Below, piece after piece: positions 56,701 to 63,269 of a stretch of DNA of 64,000 nucleotides. Source of the stretch: Desulfitibacter sp. BRH_c19 (GTDB taxonomy: Bacteria > Bacillota > DSM-16504 > Desulfitibacterales > Desulfitibacteraceae); NCBI GenBank assembly GCA_001515945.1, contig LOER01000033.1, positions 186,001 through 250,000 of the forward strand, in the 5' to 3' direction. Every line of letters begins with the position of its first letter. Position 1 is the stretch's first letter. Made by a program: the position numbers and the translations under genes. The notes under the pieces are model-generated. The model ran no database searches. It had not been told where the DNA came from and was given only the letters and a program-made list of their open reading frames with translations.

Positions 56701-57528
56701 GCTAACCGTACCATCATTCTTTCCCGCCAAGCCGCCGATATACCACCCGCTACCAGTCACTAGACCCGTGGCATAGGCGTTTTCAATCATACCACTGGGC
56801 AGGCTTGATCCTACCAGACCGCCAACAAACTCAGCACCTTGCACTCCGCCCTCGGCGTGAGAGTTGCTGATCGTACCTGCATTAACTCCCGCCAGGCCGC
56901 CTACGAACTGATATACCGACCCCGCCACTGTGACTTGGGCGTAAGAATCGCTGATCGTGGTGCCGTTCCTGCCCGTTAGACCGCCGATAACATCCCCGCT
57001 ACCGGACACAGTACCTCCTGTGACGTAGGATCCGGTAATCGCGCCGTAGTTGGTTCCTGCCAGGCCGCCTACCGTAGATTTGCCGGTAACATTAACACCC
57101 GAAAGCCCCACATTTTGAAGGGCTCCATACATGCTGCCGAACAGGCCGACGTCACCCTCTCCGGGCCGGTCGATAAAGAGACCGGTAATGGTATATCCGT
57201 CACCGTCAAAGTTACCTCTAAATAGCTCACTTAATGAACCGATAGGCTCCCAGCCTCCTGTATCATACTGCCGAGCGTACACTGCCCCCCAAACGGTATC
57301 AGTCAGGTCAATATTCTCTATCAGTTTAAAATGCTTATCTGCGTGCTCATTTCCCAAATAGTTCCGCACACTATTCAACTCTTCTGCCGTCGAAATCTGG
57401 TAGGGGTTTCCCTCTGTACCGTCCCCAACCGAGAAACTTGCTAAGGCCGCCGTCGGTAGCATGAGTAGAACAAACGCTATTACAACCAGTTGAACTACTG
57501 ATTTCTTAAAATTCCATTGATTATTCAT
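53710..57528 (-). CDS. secreted GLUG-repeat protein with three 114-residue repeats and stalk domains
   Basis: 1272 residues. Signal peptide to about residue 31. N-terminal GDGTEGNPYQISTAEELNSV domain, then about ten GLUG motifs (VGGLAGTNYG; IENSYATGNV; FVGGLVGS), an Ig-like domain, and three tandem 114-residue repeats beginning SGITNQAMGEAGNKKVSLTI. A bacterial Ig-like segment and a ZU5-like segment follow, and two copper-amine-oxidase-N stalk repeats end it (LVPIRFVSEALGADVEWI; FVPLRFISETLGAEVDY). It is visibly richer in G and C than its neighbours, which suggests later acquisition. Likely wall-associated; function unknown. Confidence 0.87.
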   Translation of the reverse strand: MNNQWNFKKSVVQLVVIAFVLLMLPTAALASFSVGDGTEGNPYQISTAEELNSVRNYLGNEHADKHFKLIENIDLTDTVWGAVYARQYDTGGWEPIGSLSELFRGNFDGDGYTITGLFIDRPGEGDVGLFGSMYGALQNVGLSGVNVTGKSTVGGLAGTNYGAITGSYVTGGTVSGSGDVIGGLTGRNGTTISDSYAQVTVAGSVYQFVGGLAGVNAGTISNSHAEGGVQGAEFVGGLVGSSLPSGMIENAYATGLVTGSGWYIGGLAGKNDGTVSNSHATGNVTGTSNVGGLVGENGLSAGGTIENSYATGNVDASSSRVGGLVGWMYHADSTITGSYATGNVSGRQRTGGLVGQVYEGTVNNSYALNTGISRGSGSASTTFGRIAGENSGTLSGNWANSTMAVPFEGAYTEKTHDGKDGADLDDWSINNGILMVDSSTILTSDPVSPEMNQNFTFTVQVRDVGNNPVNGLDAGDFDINENGTGSLTLMSVEEDGTTGKYTVTASYDTAETITITVYVLLVQAGSIENLVIQEAIQDVTPSEATSGITNQAMGEAGNKKVSLTIAVKNASSESLTGYTAADFSVSVDGASAVTFENAPFSNFQDNNNGFYLVVFTGDDHATDYTLTSLTVDGVEIEAGPTTVTTPPAEPVDITPAEATSGITNQAMGEAGNKKVSLTIAVKNASSESLTGYTAADFSVSVDGASAVTFENAPFSNFQDNNNGFYLVVFTGDDHATDYTLTSLTVDGVEIEAGPTTVTTPPAEPVDITPAEATSGITNQAMGEAGNKKVSLTIAVKNAAGEGLTGYTAADFSVLVEGAAAVTFENASFSNFQDNNNGFYLVVFTGNADAADYVFTDLTVDSVVIEAGPTTVTTPEAGAEAPSADEAIALDREALTWDSIKGANSTQDSVTVSLVNPLPTAGANGTSITWSTDPAGWVNTSTGAVIRPSYTAGDKTATLTATISKDGGTDQTKSFTLTIKAKASTGSGGGSSRTAVDKPETGISKTIYPASGGTLEYEDIIITVPEAALPANATFSINKLNNKETNEAVSEGLRLKLGSDVYEITTTGSTEFGDQAISIKIAYNPENIAEGEQPVINYYDEEAGQWVAIETTIEYDQETGTYYAVITVNHLTKFAVFSTLVFSSEADKKTITLVIGSTIADIDGSPYTLDAVPQIDSATSRTLVPIRFVSEALGADVEWIKETNQVKIVEDSKEIILTIGSTSVIVYGNQNTIDCAPVVMAPGRTFVPLRFISETLGAEVDYEDTTKQIVIKR
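54890..55911 (-). repeat. three tandem 342-bp coding repeats
   Basis: Equivalent positions recur every 342 bases (for example 54967, 55309, 55651). The units at 55570..55911 and 55228..55569 encode almost identical protein and differ at few bases; the unit ending near 54890 is more diverged (KNAAGEGLTG against KNASSESLTG). This points to a recent in-frame duplication. Confidence 0.88.
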
Positions 57529-57624
57529 ATTTCATCCTCTCCCCGTCTTGAATTTTAGTCATTCACAAATATATCTTTTTTGAAAACTAAATAATCTAAA
57601 AGATAGCCCTAGAATCATCTAAAT

Positions 57625-58155
57625 CTATTCCTCCCGGACTGTTATAATGCTTATCATGGCTTTGTATTCATCTTCATCAGTTGGGCTAATTGTAATAGTT
57701 ACATGAATACCATTCTTTAACCCGGCAAAAATGTTCATATCCCCAGCTGCTACCGTAGTACTATCTTCAGCATCGCTCATAATATCTTTATAAAAGTCAA
57801 CTACATCTTTTACTTCTGTGTTTGTTAGAGCAGTAATCGAATATTCTTCTCCCCCTTCATCATTTCCGCCTATTGCCATTAAAATAATACTGTCATCAAT
57901 TATAGGAACTAAATCCTGGGGAAACCCATCTGGTAAATCCACACCGTCTTCACTAGCTTCAAGAACTGCACTTCCATCTTCACCTTCAAATGTTATTTTC
58001 CCATCTTCTACAGTTGTGGAACCATCCTCTGTCTTTATTTCAACTTCTCCATCTTTTAATGATATTTCACCGTCGTCTGTTTTTATGGTTTTACCACATG
58101 CTGTTATTGAAAGCACTATTAAGGTAACAAGCAATATAAGAAGCAATTTTTTCAT
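57625..58155 (-). CDS. lipoprotein of unknown function (paralogue of 58189..58737)
   Basis: 176 residues. Lipoprotein signal ending LSITAC (Cys20). An acidic segment with internal repetition (DDGEISLKDGEVEIKTEDGS, TTVEDGKITFEGEDGS) precedes a C-terminal domain: LPDGFPQDLVPIIDDSIIL and VKDVVDFYKDIMSDAEDS. The latter is shared in outline with the next lipoprotein. Membrane-anchored outside the cell. Family not recognised. Confidence 0.8.
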   Translation of the reverse strand: MKKLLLILLVTLIVLSITACGKTIKTDDGEISLKDGEVEIKTEDGSTTVEDGKITFEGEDGSAVLEASEDGVDLPDGFPQDLVPIIDDSIILMAIGGNDEGGEEYSITALTNTEVKDVVDFYKDIMSDAEDSTTVAAGDMNIFAGLKNGIHVTITISPTDEDEYKAMISIITVREE

Positions 58156-58188
58156 TTTTAAAATCTTCCTCTCAAAATTAGTTAAATC

Positions 58189-58737
58189 TTATTCAAGCAT
58201 TTCCATTGTTATTGGAAAAAAAGATTTATACTCTTCATGGACATCTTCATCACCAATGGTAAGAGAAATCCTTACATTATCTAAAGTTCCATTTAAATAG
58301 TAGCTTCCTGTGCTAAGTGTTCCTTCTTCTTTATCCGTAGCATTTTCCAGTACTTCTTTATAAAATTTCAATATATCCTCTTTCTCTGCTTTCGAATAAC
58401 ACATAATCCAATAATATGTATTTCCATTTTGCTCTAACACCTGTCCATCATATATTTCACTACCACCGACAATAGGAGCTACATCCTTTCTATAGCCGCT
58501 AGGAATTTTATCTTCATTAATTAATCCCGTATTGGCTTTGCCTATCTCAGCTGCATTACCTGATTGTTCATCTTCTATATCATCTATGCTATTTTCCTTA
58601 TCATTCTCATCATTGTTCTCATAATCTGAAACATCCTCATATTGACTATCACCAGGCTGTTCTGCATTTTCAGCTGAGCATGCCACTAATGACAAAATCA
58701 TCAGTAATACCATTAACAAAACCCACATCTTTTTCAA
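58189..58737 (-). CDS. lipoprotein of unknown function (paralogue of 57625..58155)
   Basis: 182 residues from TTG 58737, which has AAGGGAG eight bases upstream; a longer frame from ATG 58758 would lack a site and put charged residues before the signal. Lipobox LSLVAC (Cys20), an acidic low-complexity linker (DVSDYENNDENDKENSIDD), then IPSGYRKDVAPIVGGSEIYD and DILKFYKEVLENATDK. These match the paralogue's C-terminal domain. The two genes are 33 bases apart and form an operon. Confidence 0.8.
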   Translation of the reverse strand: MKKMWVLLMVLLMILSLVACSAENAEQPGDSQYEDVSDYENNDENDKENSIDDIEDEQSGNAAEIGKANTGLINEDKIPSGYRKDVAPIVGGSEIYDGQVLEQNGNTYYWIMCYSKAEKEDILKFYKEVLENATDKEEGTLSTGSYYLNGTLDNVRISLTIGDEDVHEEYKSFFPITMEMLE

Positions 58738-58811
58738 ATTAATTACTCCCTTCTCCATTATCTTTCAATCCAATTAACACCTCATCCCCCTTTACATTTT
58801 TTCAAAATTTA

Positions 58812-59054
58812 CCGATGGCTTAAGTACCACTATGACTCCCACCTCTTGCTTTGCACTGGTATTTCTACCCATTGCAAAAATTACAATGCTAGAACTACTG
58901 GCATAGGTGGAAGATAAGTGTACTAAGCCCCTGGATAACGGTTTCTAATATTCAGATGGAACCATTCAGTAAAACTTAGTTCAGGTGCTTTTCCCTGAAC
59001 TCTAGTTGAACTAATCCTGTGGGAAACTCCACCTGAATAAAGAATCCTGTTTAT
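58812..59054 (+). ncRNA. putative structured RNA / ORF-less element, copy C (left module, expanded loops)
   Basis: On the plus strand it shares with copy A the closing stem (here GGCTTA/TAAGCC fully paired, plus CACT/AGTG) and the arms CTCCCACCT/AGGTGGAAG. TAAGCCCCTGGATAACGG and the second-hairpin arms TTCAGATGGA/TCCACCTGAA are shared too, followed by ATAAAGAATCCTGTTTAT. The two hairpin loops, four bases each in copy A, are replaced by about 55 and 65 bases that fold on their own (for example AGTTCAG/CTGAACT). Stems conserved with loops exchanged is what a functional RNA would show. No ORF inside. Confidence 0.6.
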
Positions 59055-59133
59055 GGCTTTTTTCCTCAATTGCATATTTGCCATGTATTCCGATTATACC
59101 AAGTTACCTATCTTTAATGGTTTCAGCAATTGC

Positions 59134-59162
59134 TTGATGTGTTTCTATTATTGCTATATAAT
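59134..59162 (+). promoter_or_regulatory. sigma-A promoter of AraC regulator
   Basis: TTGATG (59134..59139), a 17-base spacer and consensus TATAAT (59157..59162), 35 bases before the ATG. Confidence 0.7.
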
Positions 59163-59197
59163 GGTATTAATAGTAAGGCTTATTTTAGGGGATTAAT

Positions 59198-60058
59198 ATG
59201 AAAACATATTCCTCAGAGTTGTTTAAAGAATTTCCTCCAGGTATTTCAGACATTGTAAAAACATATTCCAGCGATAAAATAACTATATTAAAAGCAAAAA
59301 ATGTGTTTTCAGAGCCTAAGGGGTTTGGATGCTATAAGTTTCTTCTACCCTCAAAAAACATGCCTGTGGCTGTGGTTGAAAAAAAGAAATATTTTTTGGA
59401 ACAAAAAAAGATATTTCCTGTAAATCCTGATCAGGTGCACCTCTTTACTGAAGAAAAATCAGTTGAAACCTTTATTCCTATTTTTATCCAAAAAGAATAT
59501 ATGAAAGAGTTTTCCCACTTACTTTCTGGGAAAAGTGAAATTTATTATAACAACGGCACCTTTAACATGGATTCCCACATAAATAGCTTGGTGTTTCAAT
59601 TCATGGAAGAGGCCCAAAACAAGCAGCCTGGTTATGAGTTTATTCTCCAAAGTTTGAATATACAAATAATAATTAACCTTTTAAGAGATGTAGGAAATAA
59701 TCTTTCCTATGACTACCATTCTAAAGAATATAATGATGTGAAAATTATTAAGAAAACAGAAGAATTTCTTCAAAACCATATGTGTTCTGATTTTTCACTA
59801 GATGATTTAGCAGCTTTTGCAAACTACAGCCCTTATCACTTTATAAGAGTATTTAAAAAACATACCGGTAAGACTCCCTTTGGATATCTGATAGAATTAA
59901 AGATTGAAAAAGCAAAAAAACTGTTGGCAACTAAAACCTATTGTATTAGTGAGATAAGCACTTTATGTGGCTTCAATAATCGCACTCACTTTTCAACAGT
60001 ATTTAAAAGAATTACAGGAATGACACCTTCTAACTATAAAGATTGCATTATGAAATGA
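59198..60058 (+). CDS. AraC-family transcriptional regulator
   Basis: 286 residues. The N-terminal half (about 1-170) is an AraC-type cupin-like ligand domain without clear similarity. The C-terminal half has two helix-turn-helices: CSDFSLDDLAAFANYSPYHF and FIRVFKKHTGKTPFGYLIEL, then ISEISTLCGFNNRTHFSTVF and KRITGMTPSNYKD. It is a lone gene. Its target is unknown; the nearest candidates are the lipoprotein operon upstream (divergent) and the CstR-like operon downstream. Confidence 0.93.
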   Translation: MKTYSSELFKEFPPGISDIVKTYSSDKITILKAKNVFSEPKGFGCYKFLLPSKNMPVAVVEKKKYFLEQKKIFPVNPDQVHLFTEEKSVETFIPIFIQKEYMKEFSHLLSGKSEIYYNNGTFNMDSHINSLVFQFMEEAQNKQPGYEFILQSLNIQIIINLLRDVGNNLSYDYHSKEYNDVKIIKKTEEFLQNHMCSDFSLDDLAAFANYSPYHFIRVFKKHTGKTPFGYLIELKIEKAKKLLATKTYCISEISTLCGFNNRTHFSTVFKRITGMTPSNYKDCIMK

Positions 60059-60131
60059 GTTTTTACTTCTTTAGTTCCTGAAAACAATTGTACGTGTGAA
60101 TTTAACATTTTAGCTATGTATCTTAATGGTA

Positions 60132-60209
60132 CTAGCCTTCTATTATTATAGTCGCCGGTGTATCAAGCCATTCAACGTCTGCTCCCAAATTCTCCGCTAT
60201 AAATCTTAA
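60132..60209 (-). pseudogene. remnant of a copper-amine-oxidase-N stalk domain
   Basis: The minus strand reads LRFIAENLGADVEWLDTPAT then IIIEG and a stop at 60132. This matches the stalk repeats of the large protein at 53710 (RFVSEALGADVEWI). No start or upstream domain is present; sequence at 60210 and beyond is unrelated. It is the 3' scrap of a lost surface-protein gene. Confidence 0.75.
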
Positions 60210-60234
60210 TATGTTTTTCTTAATTCATTTCAAA

Positions 60235-60261
60235 CTTGTCAATTTGTCAAGCCTGACCCCA
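60235..60261. repeat. short dispersed-repeat-like motif (GGGGTCAGGCTTGAC)
   Basis: On the minus strand GGGGTCAGGCTTGACAAA followed by TTGACAAG. It resembles the scars left by REP/RAYT-type repeats. Only one copy is seen in this window, so the assignment is weak. Confidence 0.35.
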
Positions 60262-60350
60262 GTTACTCCTTACATTTAATACATAGTAGGGTATATAATA
60301 AAAATATATTTTATCTAACTACAAGAAAAGATATAGATGGGGGTGTTACA

Positions 60351-60611
60351 ATGAAGTATAATGTTCAGTTAAAAAATCGGATTAAAAGAATTGAAGGACA
60401 AGTTAAAGGGATTTTAAAAATGATAGAAGAAGAAAAAGAATGTAAGGATTTAGTAGGACAAATGGCGGCAGCTAGAAATGCCTTGGATCAAGCAATTGGT
60501 GTAGTCGTAAGCGAGAATTTAGAAATTTGCATTAAAACTCAAATTGAGAAAGGTGAAACTACTGCAAAACATATTCAAGAGGCTGTAAATTTGTTGGTAA
60601 AAAGTAGATAA
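60351..60611 (+). CDS. cstR: CsoR/RcnR-family repressor, CstR-like persulfide sensor
   Basis: 86 residues, all-helical DUF156 fold (KNRIKRIEGQVKGILKMIEE, AARNALDQAIGVVVSENLEI). The regulatory residues are Cys31, Asn56 and Cys60. Copper-sensing CsoR needs Cys-His-Cys with the same spacing. Here the His is Asn, which leaves the two-cysteine pattern of CstR, the persulfide/polysulfide sensor. The linked genes (HesB-like selenoprotein, rhodanese) and the GC-centred palindrome at 60704..60735 fit that reading. It is expected to repress the palindrome promoter until its cysteines form a di- or trisulfide bridge. Confidence 0.87.
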   Translation: MKYNVQLKNRIKRIEGQVKGILKMIEEEKECKDLVGQMAAARNALDQAIGVVVSENLEICIKTQIEKGETTAKHIQEAVNLLVKSR

Positions 60612-60676
60612 AGGTAATCTTTAACCAAACCTTTTCAAGTCCCAGAATTATTTTAGTTTAATTTATTAAAATAGTG

Positions 60677-60705
60677 TTGCATTATTGAAGAGAATCATAT
60701 AGAAT
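60677..60705 (+). promoter_or_regulatory. sigma-A promoter of HesB-like selenoprotein gene
   Basis: TTGCAT (60677..60682), a 17-base spacer and TAGAAT (60700..60705). The -10 box touches the palindromic operator, so repressor binding would occlude transcription initiation. Confidence 0.6.
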
Positions 60706-60735
60706 TTAAATATACCCCCGGGGGTATATTTAAAT
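60704..60735. promoter_or_regulatory. 32-bp perfect palindrome, probable CstR/CsoR operator
   Basis: Core TATACCCCCGGGGGTATA extended with ATTTAAA/TTTAAAT on each side, no mismatch and no loop. A run of Cs then Gs flanked by A/T-rich arms is the known design of CsoR/RcnR/CstR operators. It spans the presumed transcription start and ends six bases before the ribosome binding site of the selenoprotein gene. Confidence 0.75.
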
Positions 60736-60753
60736 AAAATTGGGAGGCACAAT

Positions 60754-61023
60754 ATGAAGATTACAGATAATGCAAAAAACAAATTAATGAATATTATCTC
60801 TGAAAATTCCAGTAAAGGAATTCGTGTTTATCTTGCTGGTATGGGCTGAGGCGGTCCACGATTAGGAATGGTTCTGGATGAACCTAAAAATAATGATATT
60901 GTAAAAGAAATTGATAAAATTCAAGTTTTTTTTGACAAAGTAGCCTTCAGCTATGCTGAAAATTTAACATTAGATAATAAAGATGACACCTTCTTTTTCT
61001 TAAATCCTACCTATAGCTGTTAA
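60754..61023 (+). CDS. HesB/IscA-like selenoprotein (in-frame TGA read as selenocysteine)
   Basis: 89 residues if TGA 60847..60849 (codon 32) is selenocysteine. ATG with GGGAGG six bases upstream. N-terminal part MKITDNAKNKLMNIISENSS then GIRVYLAGMG; after the TGA, GGPRLGMVLDEPKNNDIVKE continues in frame to a Cys just before the stop (NPTYSC). Ordinary IscA/HesB-like relatives have Cys at the TGA position (AGMGCGGPRLGM). The reading frame on both sides is intact, so simple decay is unlikely. HesB-like proteins are among the recognised bacterial selenoprotein families. A hairpin of bacterial SECIS type follows. The role is probably sulfur, selenium or iron-sulfur handling, under control of the adjacent CstR-like repressor. 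Confidence 0.85.
60870..60884 (+). promoter_or_regulatory. candidate bacterial SECIS hairpin
   Basis: GGTTC-TGGAT-GAACC: a 5-bp stem with loop UGGAU, whose first loop base is 25 bases after the UGA. Bacterial SECIS elements are short hairpins 16-37 bases past the UGA with a G in or near the apical loop, which agrees. It lies inside the coding sequence, as required. Confidence 0.65.
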
Positions 61024-61161
61024 TCAAAATGTATCCATAATTAGAAGACATGTACAAAATTCCAAGTCCATGTCTTCTTTACAGTCCTTAAGTAATATAC
61101 TATATACTCAAGACGGATAATATTTAATTTAAAAAATCAGCATCTCTAAGGAGTGAATTAA

Positions 61162-61518
61162 ATGGAGTATTTGAATTATTTATTGGTGGTACTTCTTATT
61201 TTTTTCCTTGTCCAACACCTACTACCAGCAAAAGGTGTACGACAAATTTCTACAACGGATTTAAAGAAAGAATTAAAAGATAAAACTAAACAATTAATAG
61301 ATGTTCGGACTTTTGAAGAGTTTACAACAAATCATATTCGAGGATTTAAAAATATACCATTAAATCAAATATTACAAAAAGCCAATGAACTATCAAAGGA
61401 CAAAGAAGTAGTACTTATTTGTCAAAGTGGGATGAGAAGCAACAAAGGTAGCAAAATCTTTAAAAAACTAGGCTTTAAACACGTTACTAATGTTAGAGGT
61501 GGCATGAGGGTTTGGTGA
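61162..61518 (+). CDS. membrane-anchored rhodanese (sulfurtransferase)
   Basis: 118 residues. N-terminal membrane helix (LNYLLVVLLIFFLVQHLL), then a single rhodanese domain: LIDVRTFEEFTTNHIRGFKN and the active-site loop CQSGMRS, whose Cys carries the persulfide. KHVTNVRGGMRVW closes the fold. The active-site loop should face the cytoplasm or exterior depending on topology; the lone N-terminal helix and basic residues after it suggest the domain is cytoplasmic. Third gene after the CstR-like regulator and selenoprotein, 138 bases from the latter. Confidence 0.93.
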   Translation: MEYLNYLLVVLLIFFLVQHLLPAKGVRQISTTDLKKELKDKTKQLIDVRTFEEFTTNHIRGFKNIPLNQILQKANELSKDKEVVLICQSGMRSNKGSKIFKKLGFKHVTNVRGGMRVW

Positions 61519-61590
61519 ATGTTTTAGATTGTATTACAGGGTGAGAATATAGAAATGCAGTATTGGGTAATTAATCACACCTAAAATCAA

Positions 61591-61628
61591 AAGGCAGTCT
61601 AAGGGGAAACCCCGAACTGCCTTTATTA
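61591..61628 (+). terminator. terminator of CstR-selenoprotein-rhodanese unit
   Basis: AAGGCAGT/ACTGCCTT stem enclosing an inner GGGG/CCCC hairpin, followed by TTTATT, about 70 bases after the rhodanese stop. Confidence 0.85.
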
Positions 61629-61712
61629 TAAATGTAAACTTTATATGGGTGATACCAAGCAAGCCGAAGCAATATGGAAGCAAAGATAACCGTCCCTGCG
61701 CTTCTGTTCTTA

Positions 61713-61895
61713 TTACCTTCTATAATTATTTAAGGCGCCACCTATAGCACCAAGCAAAGCAAGAATGGTATAGTATCCTGCATTACTAATATTTTTCCCA
61801 GTTAACTCTAAAATGCCTTGAATAAGAAGGTCATTACCACCAAACATTGATATGACCCATCCAACTATCAATCCAGCAATCACACCACCAAGCAT
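61713..61895 (-). CDS. GlsB/YeaQ/YmgE-family small membrane protein
   Basis: 60 residues from ATG 61895 (GAGAGGTG six bases upstream); a GTG at 61904 overlaps the ribosome binding site. Two hydrophobic helices with glycine-rich turns (LGGVIAGLIVGWVISMFGG; YYTILALLGAIGGAL) and a basic end, as in the transglycosylase-associated stress-protein family. Function unknown. Confidence 0.78.
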   Translation of the reverse strand: MLGGVIAGLIVGWVISMFGGNDLLIQGILELTGKNISNAGYYTILALLGAIGGALNNYRR

Positions 61896-62031
61896 AATTT
61901 TCACCTCTCAAAATTCTATAACTTTTTTCTTTATTATATCACATACAACTGTTTCTTTCATAACCAGGCTTAAGCTCTCTACTGTTCTTTTGGATGGCAC
62001 TTGCTTGCAGATATATTAGATCCCACAATAG

Positions 62032-62062
62032 AAAACCCCCTTAAACTAAACAGTCTAAGGGG
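62032..62062 (-). terminator. terminator of lipoprotein gene
   Basis: On the minus strand CCCCTTA/TAAGGGG stem with a 12-base loop and a following TTTT, 15 bases after the stop at 62077. Confidence 0.8.
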
Positions 62063-62076
62063 AAACAAAATACAAT

Positions 62077-63191
62077 TTAAAAAGAATCATCCATTTGTTC
62101 AGGATACGTCAGTATCATCATTTCAACCTTGGATTCCGGCTTAATTTCTCGGGGAAATTGTACTTCTTCTTCACCCATAGTGAAATTAAAGGACAAGGCT
62201 GCGGCTCCCTCCACCTTGAAAACACCGAAAAGTTTTCCACCATGAATACTCTCTGGTTCTATATATTTTTGCCTATAGGCTTCAAAAACCTTAGCTGCTG
62301 TATCCCCTATTTTCACACCTAAATTCGTTTCTGCCTCAGGGGAAGTGGCTAGTATCTCTAATACTTTCCCTGATTCCTCACCAACAAAAATTGTAAACCC
62401 CTTATCATAAGTCCATCTATAGACTTGCTCGGGGAAATGTCCCACCTCTGCAGAAGGAGGAGTTTCTTCGTAATCAGTTCCTAATGCTGTCCTGACCTCC
62501 TCTTTAGTATCACCTAGATGAACTCCTGAAATAGCCGGTCTTATATTTTGGGTTGTCTTCTTTGTTTCTTTTCCTTCATAAACTTCCGTATAAGCTATAT
62601 TCCCTTCTTGATCCCAAGATTCAATTTCATAGAGGGTATCCTTGGCCTTCCAAATGTACTCGCTTTTCTTTTCTCCTATTGTATAGACTTCCAATGATCC
62701 CCAACCTTCACCATAATCGTTTTGTTCATCAGAAAAAACTAAAGACAAACCATCCGGATTCCAGACCGGAATGGAAGTGCTTTTTATTTTATATTCCTCT
62801 TCAAATAAATTATCAGCGTTTACTATACTATTTACAAATTTTTCTCCCTGTTTTTCACTAATTAAAAAGTATTGGCTACCAGATGCCCATGTAAAACTAT
62901 AAGTCTCCTGAGAAACAACTCTTACAACCGCTGCCTTTTCTTCGCCAACTTTCCAAAGATAGGCTTCGCTTAAGCCATTTTCCTCACTTTTATTTTCTTC
63001 GATATAAATAACCTTTATATCGTCCGGAGACCAAGTTATTCTAGATACCCCTTCACTAGTTAATACGTCCATTATTTTTTCTTGAGTATAACCATTTGTT
63101 CTTTTTCTGTTTCATCAGAGGTAGAGGTACAACCTGCTAATATTAGCAACAGATTAAATAACAATAGTACTATTAAGACTTTCTTACGCAT
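62077..63191 (-). pseudogene. frameshifted lipoprotein gene (WD40/TolB-like propeller plus duplicated C-terminal domain)
   Basis: The N-terminal piece starts at ATG 63191 (AGGAGG upstream): MRKKVLIVLLLFNLLLILAG then C, a lipobox. After TSTSDETEKEQ it changes frame and stops. The main piece (62077..63072) opens in the next frame and, read slightly further back, gives NGYTQEKIMDVLTSEGVSRI, which joins naturally to the signal part. A one-base indel at about 63095..63125 in an A-rich run explains both. The main piece holds propeller-like motifs (SRITWSPDDIKVIYIEE; PVWNPDGLSLVFSDE) and two related segments, ISGVHLGDTKEEVRTALG and LGVKIGDTAAKVFEAYR. It could be a real mutation, phase variation or a sequencing error. 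Confidence 0.75.
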
Positions 63192-63269
63192 TTTGTAACC
63201 TCCTATCCTAAACGTTTTTTTGTTTAATTCTTCATAACCTGCTGGGCTGTGCAATTGATGCTTTGAATG

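Noticed and set aside
60351-60611. Copper-sensing CsoR or nickel-sensing RcnR
   Set aside because: The copper-ligand His is Asn56 and the RcnR N-terminal His is absent; only the two cysteines of a CstR remain, and no copper genes are adjacent.
60847-60849. TGA as an ordinary nonsense mutation in a HesB-like gene
   Set aside because: The frame is otherwise intact with a good start site, the TGA replaces the Cys that is Sec in known HesB-like selenoproteins, and a SECIS-like hairpin is present. A pseudogene remains possible but is less likely.
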